Assembly: GCA_028456385.1 (NCBI GenBank)
Contig: JALNQF010000005.1
Coordinates: 434,001 to 498,000, forward strand
Length of the DNA: 64,000 bases
Source: Ophiosphaerella korrae
Lineage: Eukaryota; Ascomycota; Dothideomycetes; Pleosporales; Phaeosphaeriaceae
Direction: 5' to 3'
Below are positions 10,728 through 21,014 of this stretch, piece by piece. Each line of letters begins with the position of its first letter. The first letter of the stretch is position 1. Below the pieces are notes generated by a model. It did not search any database. It worked only from the letters and a program-made list of their open reading frames with translations, and was not told the DNA's origin. The position numbers and the translations under genes were made by a program.

Positions 10728-12565
10728 ATGGCAGATATGTATTCGGTCCCTGTAGAGACGCAGCGCATCCTCACTGAAGGCATCTTCCAAAATCCCCGGC
10801 TGGCGCATAATATACCAGAGGGCGCCGCTGAAATCGCAGCGAGGTTGATCAAGATCAAGGGTAATGACAAGCCGAGCATACCCATAAATTGGCGCTTCGC
10901 CGAGAGCGTGGCCGCTCTCAAGGCCTACGAGGCCTCAGTCTTGTCACTTCTTATCAAGAAAAAGTATAATACAGACGTTGGCGAGATAGTCATAGACACG
11001 TGAGCAAGCACCTGACCCGTTGAGCCTCATTTTCTGGGCTTCCAGGCTAACATGCACAGTGACCATGCGTGCCTCTTCTTCATGTCGCCCTTGGTTGCCC
11101 AGATCGTGGGTGAGGATGGCAAGCCCAAGCCTTTCAGCCCTCTTGATCCGAATTCCTCGGTTCTCATTCCAAACTGCGACAAGCACGACAGCGCGAGCCT
11201 CTACCGTAACCTAGCAACTAACATTTACCGTACGAAGGACAACCGCTTCTACCACCTCCATGGGAGCATGAACGCCACCCCGGCTCTCACAGCCCTAGGC
11301 CTTCCCTCTCACGACCTGACTATTAAGGACTACACTGCTGGTGCCCGACGCATCGGTGCTGAGGTACAAAAGCACGCTGCCGCAGACATTGACGAGCTCA
11401 TGAACGAGAAGTACAAACAGGCGGGGTGCATTGCTCTCACAAAGGAAGAATATTTTGCTTCTGAGACTGGCAAGGCCAATTATGCGGCAGGCCTCTACGA
11501 GTTTTCAAAGGTGGACGAGCATTTCCCTCCAACCTGGTGGCCTGAGGACCCCTCCAAACCATCGTCGGCCAAGAGGCCGCTTGCTGGTCTCAAGATCGTG
11601 GACCTCACACGTGTCATCGCCGCTCCATCCATTACCCGGTCACTCGCGGAGCTCGGCGCGTCCGTTATGCGCGTCACTAGCCCGAACGTTACAGACATAT
11701 CCCTTCTACACCATGATCTTAATTGGGGCAAGTGGAACTGCCACCTTGACCTCGACAGCGCCGAGGACAGGGAGAAGCTCTGGGCACTCATCAGAGAAGC
11801 AGATGTTATTGTCGATGGGTACCGCCCTGGTTCCATGGAGCGGCGTGGCTTTGGGCGTGATGCCGTTTTCGAAGAGATCCGTAAGCAGGGGAGGGGCAGG
11901 GGTATCATCTACGTAAGGGAGAATTGTTACGGATGGCATGGACCGTGGGTGCACCGCACCGGATGGCAGCAAATCAGTGATCTGTGCTGCGGCATCTCCA
12001 TGGGCTTTGGGCGTGCCATGGGATTAGATGAGGCTGTCACACCGGTGTTTCCAAACTCTGATTTCTGCACTGGCATCCAGGGCTGCATCGGCGTGTTGCA
12101 TGCCCTCATCAGGCGCGCCGAGACGGGAGGGTCCTACGGCGTAGATGTGAGTTCATCCTGTTGACAGAAACATCGTAACGATACTCATTTGAGATATTCC
12201 AGACCTCCCTTAACTACTATTCAGCCTGGCTCGCCGAATCAGTCGGCGAATACCCTGCTGCCATATGGGAAGACCTCTGGAAAAGGCACGATAGACCTGT
12301 ATTCCGACACAACGACAATATGCAGCGTACGCTCCCCATAATGGTACAACTTCTTCGTAAGCACGATGGACCCATCATCTTCAACCCATCATTTTTCGAG
12401 GCGCGAAAAGCCAATGTGTTAGGCGCGACATTCATCTTTCCCAAGCCAGTGGCGCAATTCACGGACAAGACAGTTGATATCCAGTACGATGTTGGCACCA
12501 GGGGAAATGGTGTCGACGCACCTGTATGGCCGACCAACCTAAATGTGGAGGTTGTCAAGGGTTAA
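10728..12565 (+). CDS. CaiB/BaiF family (class III) CoA-transferase
   Basis: Spliced model: 10728-10999, 11060-12146, 12203-12565 (573 aa). For intron 1 the acceptor CACAG at 11059, just after a GCTAAC branch site, restores the frame and joins IDT to DHAC. The middle of the protein has the family pattern: VDLTRVIAAPSITRSLAELGA, a WNCHLDLDS segment, then ADVIVDGYRPGSMERRGFG. These enzymes move CoA between acids, or in the racemase branch epimerise acyl-CoAs. A non-canonical N-terminal part of about 180 residues precedes the core, as in many fungal members. The gene could supply CoA activation of an acid made by the neighbouring aldehyde dehydrogenase; that is an inference from context. Confidence 0.87.
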
Positions 12566-13015
12566 AGGAGCTCACTGTAATGAGAAATATTTTGTTCGCC
12601 ATTTACAAGTAGTTGAAGGATACCCATCCATCTACATCTCTTGTAAATCATCATTTGTTGTTGTCCAAACCATTTCTACCCTCTGGGTGTAGCCTACTAC
12701 GGCAGCTAGTACAGCGAAATTGAGTTATGATGAATGTATTGTGCTCCATTGGACTATTGACAAGGCCAACTTGAGTGGTTGGGGACGTTTAGATAAGGGC
12801 TGTGAAATGAGTAGGTTGGCGTTTTACCGGGACTTGGCACTTGTTGCCATTGGCGTGTGGGAGTGTGGGTGGTGCTAGCCGTTTCTAACAACCTACTAGG
12901 TATCAGCTCAGACATAGTGTCCTAGTGAAGCAAGATATCTAAGCTGAGGTAATTATCCCATGGAATTAGAAGAGTAGAAATTTACTAGCAGTACATTCAA
13001 GGCCTCGTGGCGCCA
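12566..13015. other. Intergenic region between convergent genes
   Basis: 450 bp of 3' flanks of the CoA-transferase and aldehyde dehydrogenase genes. No gene or repeat is seen. Confidence 0.5.
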
Positions 13016-14563
13016 TCAATGAAACATGCCCCTCACTCGAGAGATATCGCCCCTCACAGCAACAGCGACTATTACAGCGGCAAAACCGAGCACAAATGGC
13101 CAGCTTCCAACGCCTCCAATCCTCTGATCCTCTATCGTCTCTCCCCTCTTGAACCCAAGGGTGTTCTTGATGGCCAGCTTACTCGTGTTCTTCACGTTGT
13201 ATGGTGCGTAGGTGAACCCCATGAGCCTGTCCACCCACCGCGGCGGCTCTACAATCGCTCTTTTATGCGAGAAACAGTCCACCCCATGTGGCCCATGGTA
13301 CGCACCGTAACCAGATTCGCCTACGCCCCCGAACGGTGCATCCCCAATTCCAGCGTGGAAGAAGACGTTGTTTACTGTCACACCCCCTGACAAGGTCTGG
13401 TTCAGCGTCTCCTCTACTACCCCGCCGTCTTGGGCGAAAAGATACAGCGCTAGTGGAGTTGGCATACTATTGATCATACGTATTGCTTCCCCCCACGTCG
13501 CCGAAATGACGGGAAGGATGGGCCCAAACAGCTCCTCTGAGAGAAGCGCATCGTCAAGCCGCACGTCCCGCACGACAGTGGGGTGAAAGAACCTCGTTTT
13601 CGCATCCATCTCACCGCCATACACGACCTTTCCACGTGTACCCTCCAATAGCCCGTGCAAGCGCTCGAAGTTCCGCCCGTTAACGATGTGACACATGTGC
13701 TCTCGCCCTTCCCCGCGCAGGAACTGAGAAAAGTGATGCGCGATCCTCTTCAAAAAGAGCTCCTCCGCCTCCGGATCAACAAATACGTGGTTTACACTGA
13801 GGCAAATTTGCCCAGCATTGGTGAACTTGGCTGCCGCAATGCGACGCGCCGCAAAATCGATGTCGGCTGACTTGGTCACGATGGCCGGGCCCTGACCACC
13901 AAGCTCAAGGACGATGGGCGTCAGATTCTTCGCTGCGGCTCCTGCAACAATGCGAGCGACCTTACTCGAGCCAGTGAAGAAGATGTGGTTGAAATATTTC
14001 GAAAGGATGTACCCCGTCTCCGCCGCGGCGCCGGTAACGAGCCGGATGGCCCGCTGGTCAAGGTATTTTGGTACCAGTTCCGCAAGAAGACGCTCGCAGT
14101 GCGCACTCAGCTCGGAGGGCTTCAAGAGCGCGCAGCAGCCTGCGGTGATGGCGGCGATCAGCGGCTGCAGGAGCAGAAGTATAGGATAATTCCACGCTCC
14201 AATAATGAGAGTTACACCGAGTGGCTCCTTGCGCAATCGAGCCTTGAGGAGGCGGGTAGAAAGGATACCGACGTCGATGGACTTGGTAGATGTCCATTTT
14301 TCCAGGTTCTTAAGGTGGTTAAGTATATCTCTCTTCAGACTCATTATATCTGAGGCTATTGACTCTATGGGGTGGCGGTTAAGATCAGCTGCGAGCGCGT
14401 CAAGGATGCGATCTATATTATCTTCAAGGAGCCACCAAAGCTGTTTTAGCTGCCACTTGCGCCATTCGAGCTTCTTGGTAAGGCCACTCGCAAAGGTATC
14501 GTGAAGGATCTTATGCGCCTCGTCAACCTTGGCCTGGGCCGAGTAAGTAGTTGTAGTATCCAT
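13016..14563 (-). CDS. Class 3-type (fatty) aldehyde dehydrogenase
   Basis: Single exon. The frame has an ATG at 14602, but its first 13 codons come from a TTGA repeat, so the ATG at 14563 (515 aa) is preferred. GAWNYP, FTGSSKVA, the general base Glu in LELGGQGP (about residue 220) and the nucleophile Cys in TNAGQICLS (about 254) are all present. A C-terminal hydrophobic segment before the end suggests a membrane tail anchor, as in fatty aldehyde dehydrogenases (yeast Hfd1, human ALDH3A2). Its role is NAD(P)-dependent oxidation of long or isoprenoid aldehydes to acids at the ER or peroxisome. It is divergent to the AtuA gene, and it would provide the acid step of the inferred pathway. Confidence 0.92.
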   Translation of the reverse strand: MDTTTTYSAQAKVDEAHKILHDTFASGLTKKLEWRKWQLKQLWWLLEDNIDRILDALAADLNRHPIESIASDIMSLKRDILNHLKNLEKWTSTKSIDVGILSTRLLKARLRKEPLGVTLIIGAWNYPILLLLQPLIAAITAGCCALLKPSELSAHCERLLAELVPKYLDQRAIRLVTGAAAETGYILSKYFNHIFFTGSSKVARIVAGAAAKNLTPIVLELGGQGPAIVTKSADIDFAARRIAAAKFTNAGQICLSVNHVFVDPEAEELFLKRIAHHFSQFLRGEGREHMCHIVNGRNFERLHGLLEGTRGKVVYGGEMDAKTRFFHPTVVRDVRLDDALLSEELFGPILPVISATWGEAIRMINSMPTPLALYLFAQDGGVVEETLNQTLSGGVTVNNVFFHAGIGDAPFGGVGESGYGAYHGPHGVDCFSHKRAIVEPPRWVDRLMGFTYAPYNVKNTSKLAIKNTLGFKRGETIEDQRIGGVGSWPFVLGFAAVIVAVAVRGDISRVRGMFH

Positions 14564-15089
14564 TGATACTGCCACTGTATAATTGATTGATTGATTGATC
14601 AATTGCAGAATAGCTGAGAAAATTGAAGGTCAATGAAAAGATGACGTCTCGGACTTTTTGTGGAGTTTAACGCCAGGTCGCCCAAAGGAGCCATGGCGTT
14701 TGACATCAATACAACTACGCTTGTTGCAGGGAGTACCTGCAATGCGTGTTGTAGTAGTCATTATCCATGTGTCATGTTGGCTAAAAGCCTTTTGGTGTTT
14801 TGTGGACCCTAGTCTAGTCTACTAAACTATTAGCTTTCCCCGCACAAAGCCACTCAATCACTGACTCGACTTCTTAATCTTCAGTTGTACTCGGCCCCAA
14901 TATGACGCTTTCGTTTCATAAACTTGTATGTCAAGGGTTTGAAAGTGGTAGCATGGGACATATATAGTCATGAACTGTTGACCTAATAATGGCCATCGGT
15001 CTTTTTCACAGCACCCAGCATCTCCCTCAAAGGTACATGACACATCTACTTTGTATCGTCTTCTTGCTCTTCAGTTATAGAAATTGAAA
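14564..15089. promoter_or_regulatory. Divergent promoter between ALDH and AtuA genes
   Basis: 526 bp between outward-facing starts. A TTGA repeat tract lies at about 14580-14600. The near-consensus site TGACTCG (one mismatch to TGACTCA) lies at 14862-14868. Confidence 0.45.
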
Positions 15090-17051
15090 ATGGCCAAACG
15101 GCCTGTGCGCATCGCCAACTGCTCTGGTGCTCTCGGCGACCCCGGCGAGCACATGCTCGATCAGGCCCGTGCAGGCCATGTCGACTTTATCACTGGCGAT
15201 TACCTCGCAGGTGGATTTTCCATCTAGGTATTCGGCCCACTTACTGACAACATCCAGAGGTAAATCTTGCCTGGTATGTCGAACCGTATCGCCAGGGCAA
15301 GCACCCAGGCTACGTCCATACAGCCCTTGATGGCCTCGTCAAATCACTCGACCTCATCAATGAGCGCAAAATCAAGGTTGTCATCAATGGCGGCGCACTC
15401 AATCCAAAGGGCCTCGCCGAAAAGGTCCAAGAACAGGCCACATCGAAAGGCTACCCTCTCAAGATTGCCTATGTAACTGGAGATGATCTCTTCCATCATA
15501 TACCAGACCTTCTCTCGTCCAACAGCCTCACCCACCTGGACGGGGAAAATAAAGCCGTAAAGACCACAAATCAGCCTGCCCCATTTCCTCCTAAAGACCA
15601 GAGTGATATCGTCAGCGCGAACGCCTATCTGGGGTCCCGCGCCATCCGAGCTGCCCTTGAGAAAGGTGCGGACATTGTTATTTGCGGCCGGGTCGCAGAC
15701 GCATCCCCTGTCATTGCCGCCGCGCAGTACTGGCATGGTTGGTCCGACGAGGCTTTTGATGAACTTGCGAGCTCCCTTCTTGCTGGCCACCTAATCGAGT
15801 GCTCGACCTACGTTACGGGTGGCAATTTTGCTGGGTTCGACAGGTACAAAACAGAGGAGCTGCTCAACCTGGCATGCCCTATCGCCGAGATTGATGCATC
15901 TGGCGCATGTGTCATTACCCGGCACGAGGCATTGCGTGGTTTCGTGATAGCAGATACTGTAAAGTGCCAACTGCTGTATGAGTTACAAGGCAACGTGTAC
16001 CTCAACAGCGACGTCAAGGCCGACCTAACCGAGGTGCAAGTTTCTCAGGAGGGCGAGAACCGTGTCCGCGTGACCGGCGTCAAAGGGTGAGCATACTCCA
16101 GACACACTTTCAAGCCGTTCTTCATACTGATGGTGACATAGGCACCCGCCTCCACCTACAACGAAGCTTGCAATATACTACAAGGGCGGCTACCAGGGCG
16201 AGCTCACTGTCAACGCTACTGGCCTGAATATACCTCAAAAATATGCTCTCCAAGAGGCCCAGGTGCGTGCGAAGCTCGAGGAGTGGAAGGTCCTTCCCCG
16301 CCTTGAACTCCTTGACTTCCAGCGCCTCGGCGCCCCCGTAGAGAACCCCCGATCCCAGCTCGCCGCAACAACCTCCCTCCGTGTGTTCGTTCAGGCGCGC
16401 GAGTCCGCCGATGTGCAGAAGGTCATGCACGCATGGGTGTCCACAGCGATGCAGCACTTCCCTGGGATGCACATGAGCCTCGACCTGCGCCTGATATCGG
16501 AGCCCAAGACTTTCCTGCATTATTTTCCTGCCTTAGTATCGCAAGACATCATACTACAGACCATTACCATGCTACGCTCGGGCGGAGGAGAAGATGTACT
16601 TGCAATCATACCGGGTGCACCAGCTAGGAGTGAGCCGCTTGGCCCAAGGCAGAACTTCGACCCCGCCCCTGGATCGTACACGTTCTCAGGGGAAACGGTG
16701 GCAGTGCCGCTCGGTAAGGTTGCTCTCGCTCGATCTGGAGACAAGGGATCAAATGTCAACATCGGCTTCTTCCCACGTGACCCAGCCGCATGGCCATGGC
16801 TCCAGTCATTTTTGACAAGGGATATGATGAAGAACCTCATGGGCGACGACTGGGACGAGGCAAGTATGTTCGTCGAAAGAGTCGAGTTCCCGAAGATCCA
16901 AGCTGTGCATTTTGTCGTATATGGCGGTTTGGGAGCTGGCGTAAGTAGTTCAGCGAGGCTGGATTCTTTAGGCAAGGGGTTTGCCGAGTTTATTACCGCA
17001 GTACATGTTCCTGTGCCGAATGAGATCATGGCTTTGTTAGGTTCTTTGTAG
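15090..17051 (+). CDS. AtuA family protein (acyclic terpene utilisation)
   Basis: Spliced model: 15090-15210, 15258-16086, 16142-17051 (619 aa). The N-terminal domain has the AtuA/DUF1446 pattern: RIANCSGALGDPGEHM at residues 6-21, DFITGDYLAE around 34-43, VINGGALNPKG, and a CGRVADASP segment. A separate C-terminal domain (about 500-615) begins VPLGKVALARSGDKG, as in AtuA-like proteins. AtuA is needed in Pseudomonas for growth on citronellol and geraniol, but its exact reaction is not settled. A CoA-thioester step near the isohexenylglutaconyl-CoA stage has been proposed. It is the outermost gene of the set and shares a promoter with the aldehyde dehydrogenase. No carboxylase subunits (AtuC/AtuF) are in the window. 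Confidence 0.88.
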
Positions 17052-17525
17052 GTAGGTAGACTGGGGTGAGTTTAGGAATAATAGATTCGTCGTCATGTAT
17101 AAAGTAAGCGTTCTTCGTTGTTCTGAACTTTGGTGCCTTGGTCCTGTATGTAGACTCCTGCAAGACTGACGGACTGGTAAAGTGCCGAAAGCTCTGCATA
17201 TCCCGCTTCGGACACTTGTCTTGATTGAGAGTGTAGTGAGATTTTTGAGGCCTTTGGAGTTGCTGAGTTACTCATCTCGCGATAGCTTTATGGTGTTGCA
17301 GTTAGCGCAGGGGCGTCATCCCAACTTATAGTTACTAGGCTCGCCAGCGCACTAACCTCATCTATCTAGCGCTCTGCATACTATTTTGAAGGAGGCAGCA
17401 GCTCATCTAACTACCCGTAAAAATTCGCCCCTTTCGCCGAACGCTAGAAGGGGCTCTAAACTTAGCTGCTAATCAAAGCTAAGCGAGCCAATATCAAAAC
17501 GTGCCAAGAGAGTAGCAATATCAGA
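17052..17525. other. Intergenic region left of the transposon
   Basis: 3' flank of the AtuA gene, then sequence with no recognisable gene up to the hAT-like repeat. Confidence 0.4.
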
Positions 17526-18830
17526 CTGTCGCTTTGTGACAAATGTCCCCGGAATCCTTGAGATCCTTGAGGACTCTGGTACTAGTCGGGAGCGGGGCCG
17601 ATACGCTAGAAATCATGACGTTGTATAGTAGTAGTCCAAAGCGGGGGTGATGCGCTACACCAGCACATAAAAGGCTCTACACTTGCGAACAGAGTAAAGC
17701 AAGTATTATTCTCTCAGATATTAGTATTACTCTTGAATACTATTCGTCATCCCTTCACTATCTCCTGTGGCCTACGGCAAGTACTATTGTCTCCCAGCTA
17801 CCTCCTAACACGCTTAGAGCTGCGCACGCGCTAACCTAGGTTGGCGTTAGCCATCACAATCTCGCTTAATTCATGGTCAGTTGAACTGCCGACACATTTT
17901 GAAGCTCTCAACGCGCTGCCCCTGTCACCTATACCGACGCGTTTTCTGGTATTTTACTTGCACAATGACCAAACGCTCACGAGCTCCTACCTCTAGCACT
18001 GCCTTAGCTAAACGTCTGCGCTCATTGGAGCCATCATCTCGACGCTCACTATCGCCCCGTCAAGCCCTGGCTGCCGTGAGCCAGGCCACAACATTTGAGT
18101 CGCAATTACTGGAGTCTCAGCCAGAAGCAGAGACGGTCGCGCCCACCGAGGGCAGTCAGGCTGGTGCAGCGGCTACAACTGAAGCTGGGGATAGCAGTGG
18201 CATTGGCAATGATGACACAGATGGCGAGAACTTTGACGGCATTGACTGGCAGCGCTTACGAGGCTTTATGAAGCCTCCTGCCACCCAGCGGCGCGTCAGA
18301 AGCTGGATATTTCGACATGGCTATCGCGTTGCTAAGCGTAATGACCCGAGTAAAGTGTGGTTCATATGCAAGCATTGCCATACTCATAAGGTTATTGATG
18401 CTGGAGGCAGTGGTATATTTGACGTCTCAAGAGCTACCTCAGCTGCAGCATCTCATCTTAGCCAGCAAAAAAAAGGCCATATGCACTCAAAAGACGGCAT
18501 AAAACAGCGCCAGGAGACTGGTGGGCAGCTCTCGGTGCAACAAGCGTTTGAGGATAGTGTTGAGGTCTCTCAGCGCGCTGCTGACGCGATGGGCAACTTC
18601 GACATACTGGGTTTTCGGCAAATTGTGGTCCGCTGCCTGCTGGATAATAACTTGCCAATGGCGCTGCTCTCAAACGCTTCATTTAGAGAGATGATTAAAT
18701 CTGCCAACCCAGAGGCAGAGGCAGCGTTATGGTGAGCCCTCGCAGCGTATCTACAACTTTGATCTCTTAGCGCCAATCCAATCAATCTACCAATCAATTT
18801 GCGATTCATAGTCAAGGCCAAATTGATCTT
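17526..18830 (+). mobile_element. Truncated hAT-family transposon
   Basis: The left part (about 17530-17805) matches by eye two further copies at 27681-27949 (minus) and 27947-28234 (plus). All three share a GCGGGGCCGATAC-like block, CATGACGTTGTATAGTAGTA, GCGAACAGAGTAAAG and TCATCCCTTCACTATCTCCTG. The transposase N-terminus follows. The 3' part and right terminus are not recognisable. No target-site duplication could be assigned. The right limit is approximate. Confidence 0.7.
17965..18735 (+). pseudogene. hAT transposase N-terminal fragment with BED-type zinc finger
   Basis: The frame from the ATG at 17965 gives about 256 residues; an earlier in-frame ATG at 17881 is possible. A low-complexity Ser/Gln/Glu-rich leader precedes a BED-like finger: C-x2-C in WFICKHCHTH, then HLSQQKKGHMH. 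The region after, to LLSNASFREMIKSANPEAE, is typical of Restless-type hAT transposases just before the catalytic core. At 18732 the frame hits a stop. In the next frame the family's S-x-RSVST motif follows directly, so a frameshift has broken the gene. No catalytic DDE core or dimerisation domain remains. Confidence 0.75.
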
Positions 18831-21014
18831 TCAAATTATTGATCTATGAACAATAAGCATATCGTGTATGTTGCACAACCGCGCAAAGAGAATTTCGTGA
18901 AGTTGAGGCTCTATCAGTTCGGTGATGGTCGGATCTATCGGAGATTAGAAGTCCTAAGGAGCTAAAGTCAATCCGCCCGAGGTCCACGGAACGTCAATCA
19001 CCCGACTTGAACATCTTATGAAGGTGTTATCGCTGTCGCCACTGCGCACGATATTTTCGTTACACCATATCGCCAGCGGTACCAATCACTCGAAATTTCA
19101 TCGCAAAGGGCTATAGCTTTGTCCTTCCACCAATCCCCTTTCTGGTACCACTACCTCATAGTTCATGTCAATTTCCTGGCTGTGTGGCAATCGTTCATTT
19201 TCAGCAAGCATGATACTATTCATGCAGACTACTTTGTGTAAGCTCGCTGAGTGAATAGTCGTATTGACCAAATATCTTCTTAGGTATCTGTGAACATCTG
19301 GCCTCAATTCCACACGTGCACAGGTAATAGAATGGAGAACAATTCTAAAAAAGTCTTTGATCTAACCTTACGTGAAAGCGCAAAGACCCACTGAATGCTA
19401 AATGTGCTAACGAGAGCGTAGGGATATCCAGGGTGCACTTCGAAGCTGTCCTACTGTCAGCGCCATCTGCAGTTTCTCGTTTGGTGCACCGAAAGTTGAA
19501 AGATGCTCTAGGGTGTTATGTACCAAGATAAGAAACCCGCGCCACCCACAACAATCTACGGGGTGGGTGCTGGCCATTTAACGTAAATGTTGGTGGGTGG
19601 CGCGGGTATGTTTTCAGTCCGGCCTGAATTTCATGCGGTTCATCCTCAGGTTCCCAACCGCTGTCGATGCCGAGACTCCCGTGAGCACGGAATGATACTA
19701 CAATATCCGAGCTAAGAGAAAATAGGACGAAACAAGAAATGTTATAACAATAGCAAAGGTGCTTCGCAGGATTTACAAGCATGCAATTGCCTCTCTTATG
19801 CTGGTCCTGACGCCAAGTTTCCGCTTTCCGCTGCCGAGACGGATATGGCGCCACGGATGGTACCCACCAGCCACAAACCTTTTTGACCACTTAGAACCCT
19901 CGCCAGTGCCTAGGAAATGTGTAGTCGGAGTCCGGCACCCTGAACACTGTCCAACATTCTTAGCTGGCGGGGCCTAGTGGAGTTCCTTGGCCATACCAAC
20001 CTTAGTCCGCCATCAACCAGTGACCATAACTCTGATGTGGGACGAAGGCCATGGCAATATTCAAATACCGGATTACATCGGAGGCCTTTCTGAATCCACG
20101 CGTTTTATATGATTCATCTACGGAATTCGCTGCGCGGATGCACTCTCACAGATGCTATCTTGGGCCATTTGAAAGAAAAATATCGACGGGAAGTTCAGTC
20201 ACTGAGTGATCTGAATGGTCAAGAAGAGAGGATTCCATGTGAATGAGAAGAGATAGGACCGGGCTACAAACTGAGCGAATGTTTGCCCAGTCTGGGACTT
20301 CACGACCCCAACGAAGTCTCCTGCCAAGGTGATACTCTTCGCAATCAAGGCCTCAATGACATCAACAAATGCTAAGCTCTTGTGCAGCAATGAAGCTGCT
20401 TCAAGCCGTAGAATGAGACCACTTCAGCAGCTTGAACAGCTGACCTGGCATTCAGAAAGTCCTGAACTTGCGGAACTTGCGGTTCAAGTACATGACGATT
20501 AATCTATTTACCACATATCAAGAACCAACGCCCCGCCTGTCTATTTCCATACATCCTACAAGAGACATACCGGTAGGATTTGGAGAAGCGCCGGGATCCA
20601 CCTTGACGACGCTCGTGCTAACGATCGGCACCCGTCATAGCGTGTCCATACATAGATGCTTCCTATTATTCATCACGGCTAGGTAATAAGCGTTGTATCA
20701 GCCTTTCTTTTCCCTTGTTTCATCATCACTCGTAGATCTTCATAACGCTTCAATCCCCTTCGCTGCTGAATTCCGCTCGTCGTGCGTTGTCATTTCCACA
20801 ACCTTCTTGCGTCGTGTCCTGCAGTTTGGTTTAACGTTCTCTTGTTCATTGATTGACCGTGCCCATTTGAATGATCGGCCGGCCCGGATTGCGTTATTTT
20901 CTTTCTTTTGCTTATCCTCTGCTTTGTACCTGGCGTATATACTGCACCTCAGCTTACTCCAATCCTTTACAACTTCTCACCGCCACGTGACTCCTGCTCG
21001 GAGTGCCTGCCAAG
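18831..21014. other. Gene-free region
   Basis: About 2.2 kb. Open frames here are short and resemble nothing I know. It contains a long hairpin at 19535-19607. The last 300 bp are pyrimidine-rich and probably form the promoter and leader of the antiporter gene. Confidence 0.45.
19535..19607. repeat. Inverted repeat / hairpin, 18-nt arms
   Basis: Arms 19535-19552 and 19589-19607 are complementary except for one extra G, with a loop of about 36 nt. The arms are GC-rich (CCCGCGCCACCCAC and its complement), unlike the flanks. Confidence 0.75.

Noticed and set aside
1669..17051. Secondary-metabolite (terpene) biosynthesis cluster
   Set aside because: No terpene synthase, prenyltransferase, PKS, NRPS or cytochrome P450 is present; the enzyme set fits breakdown better.
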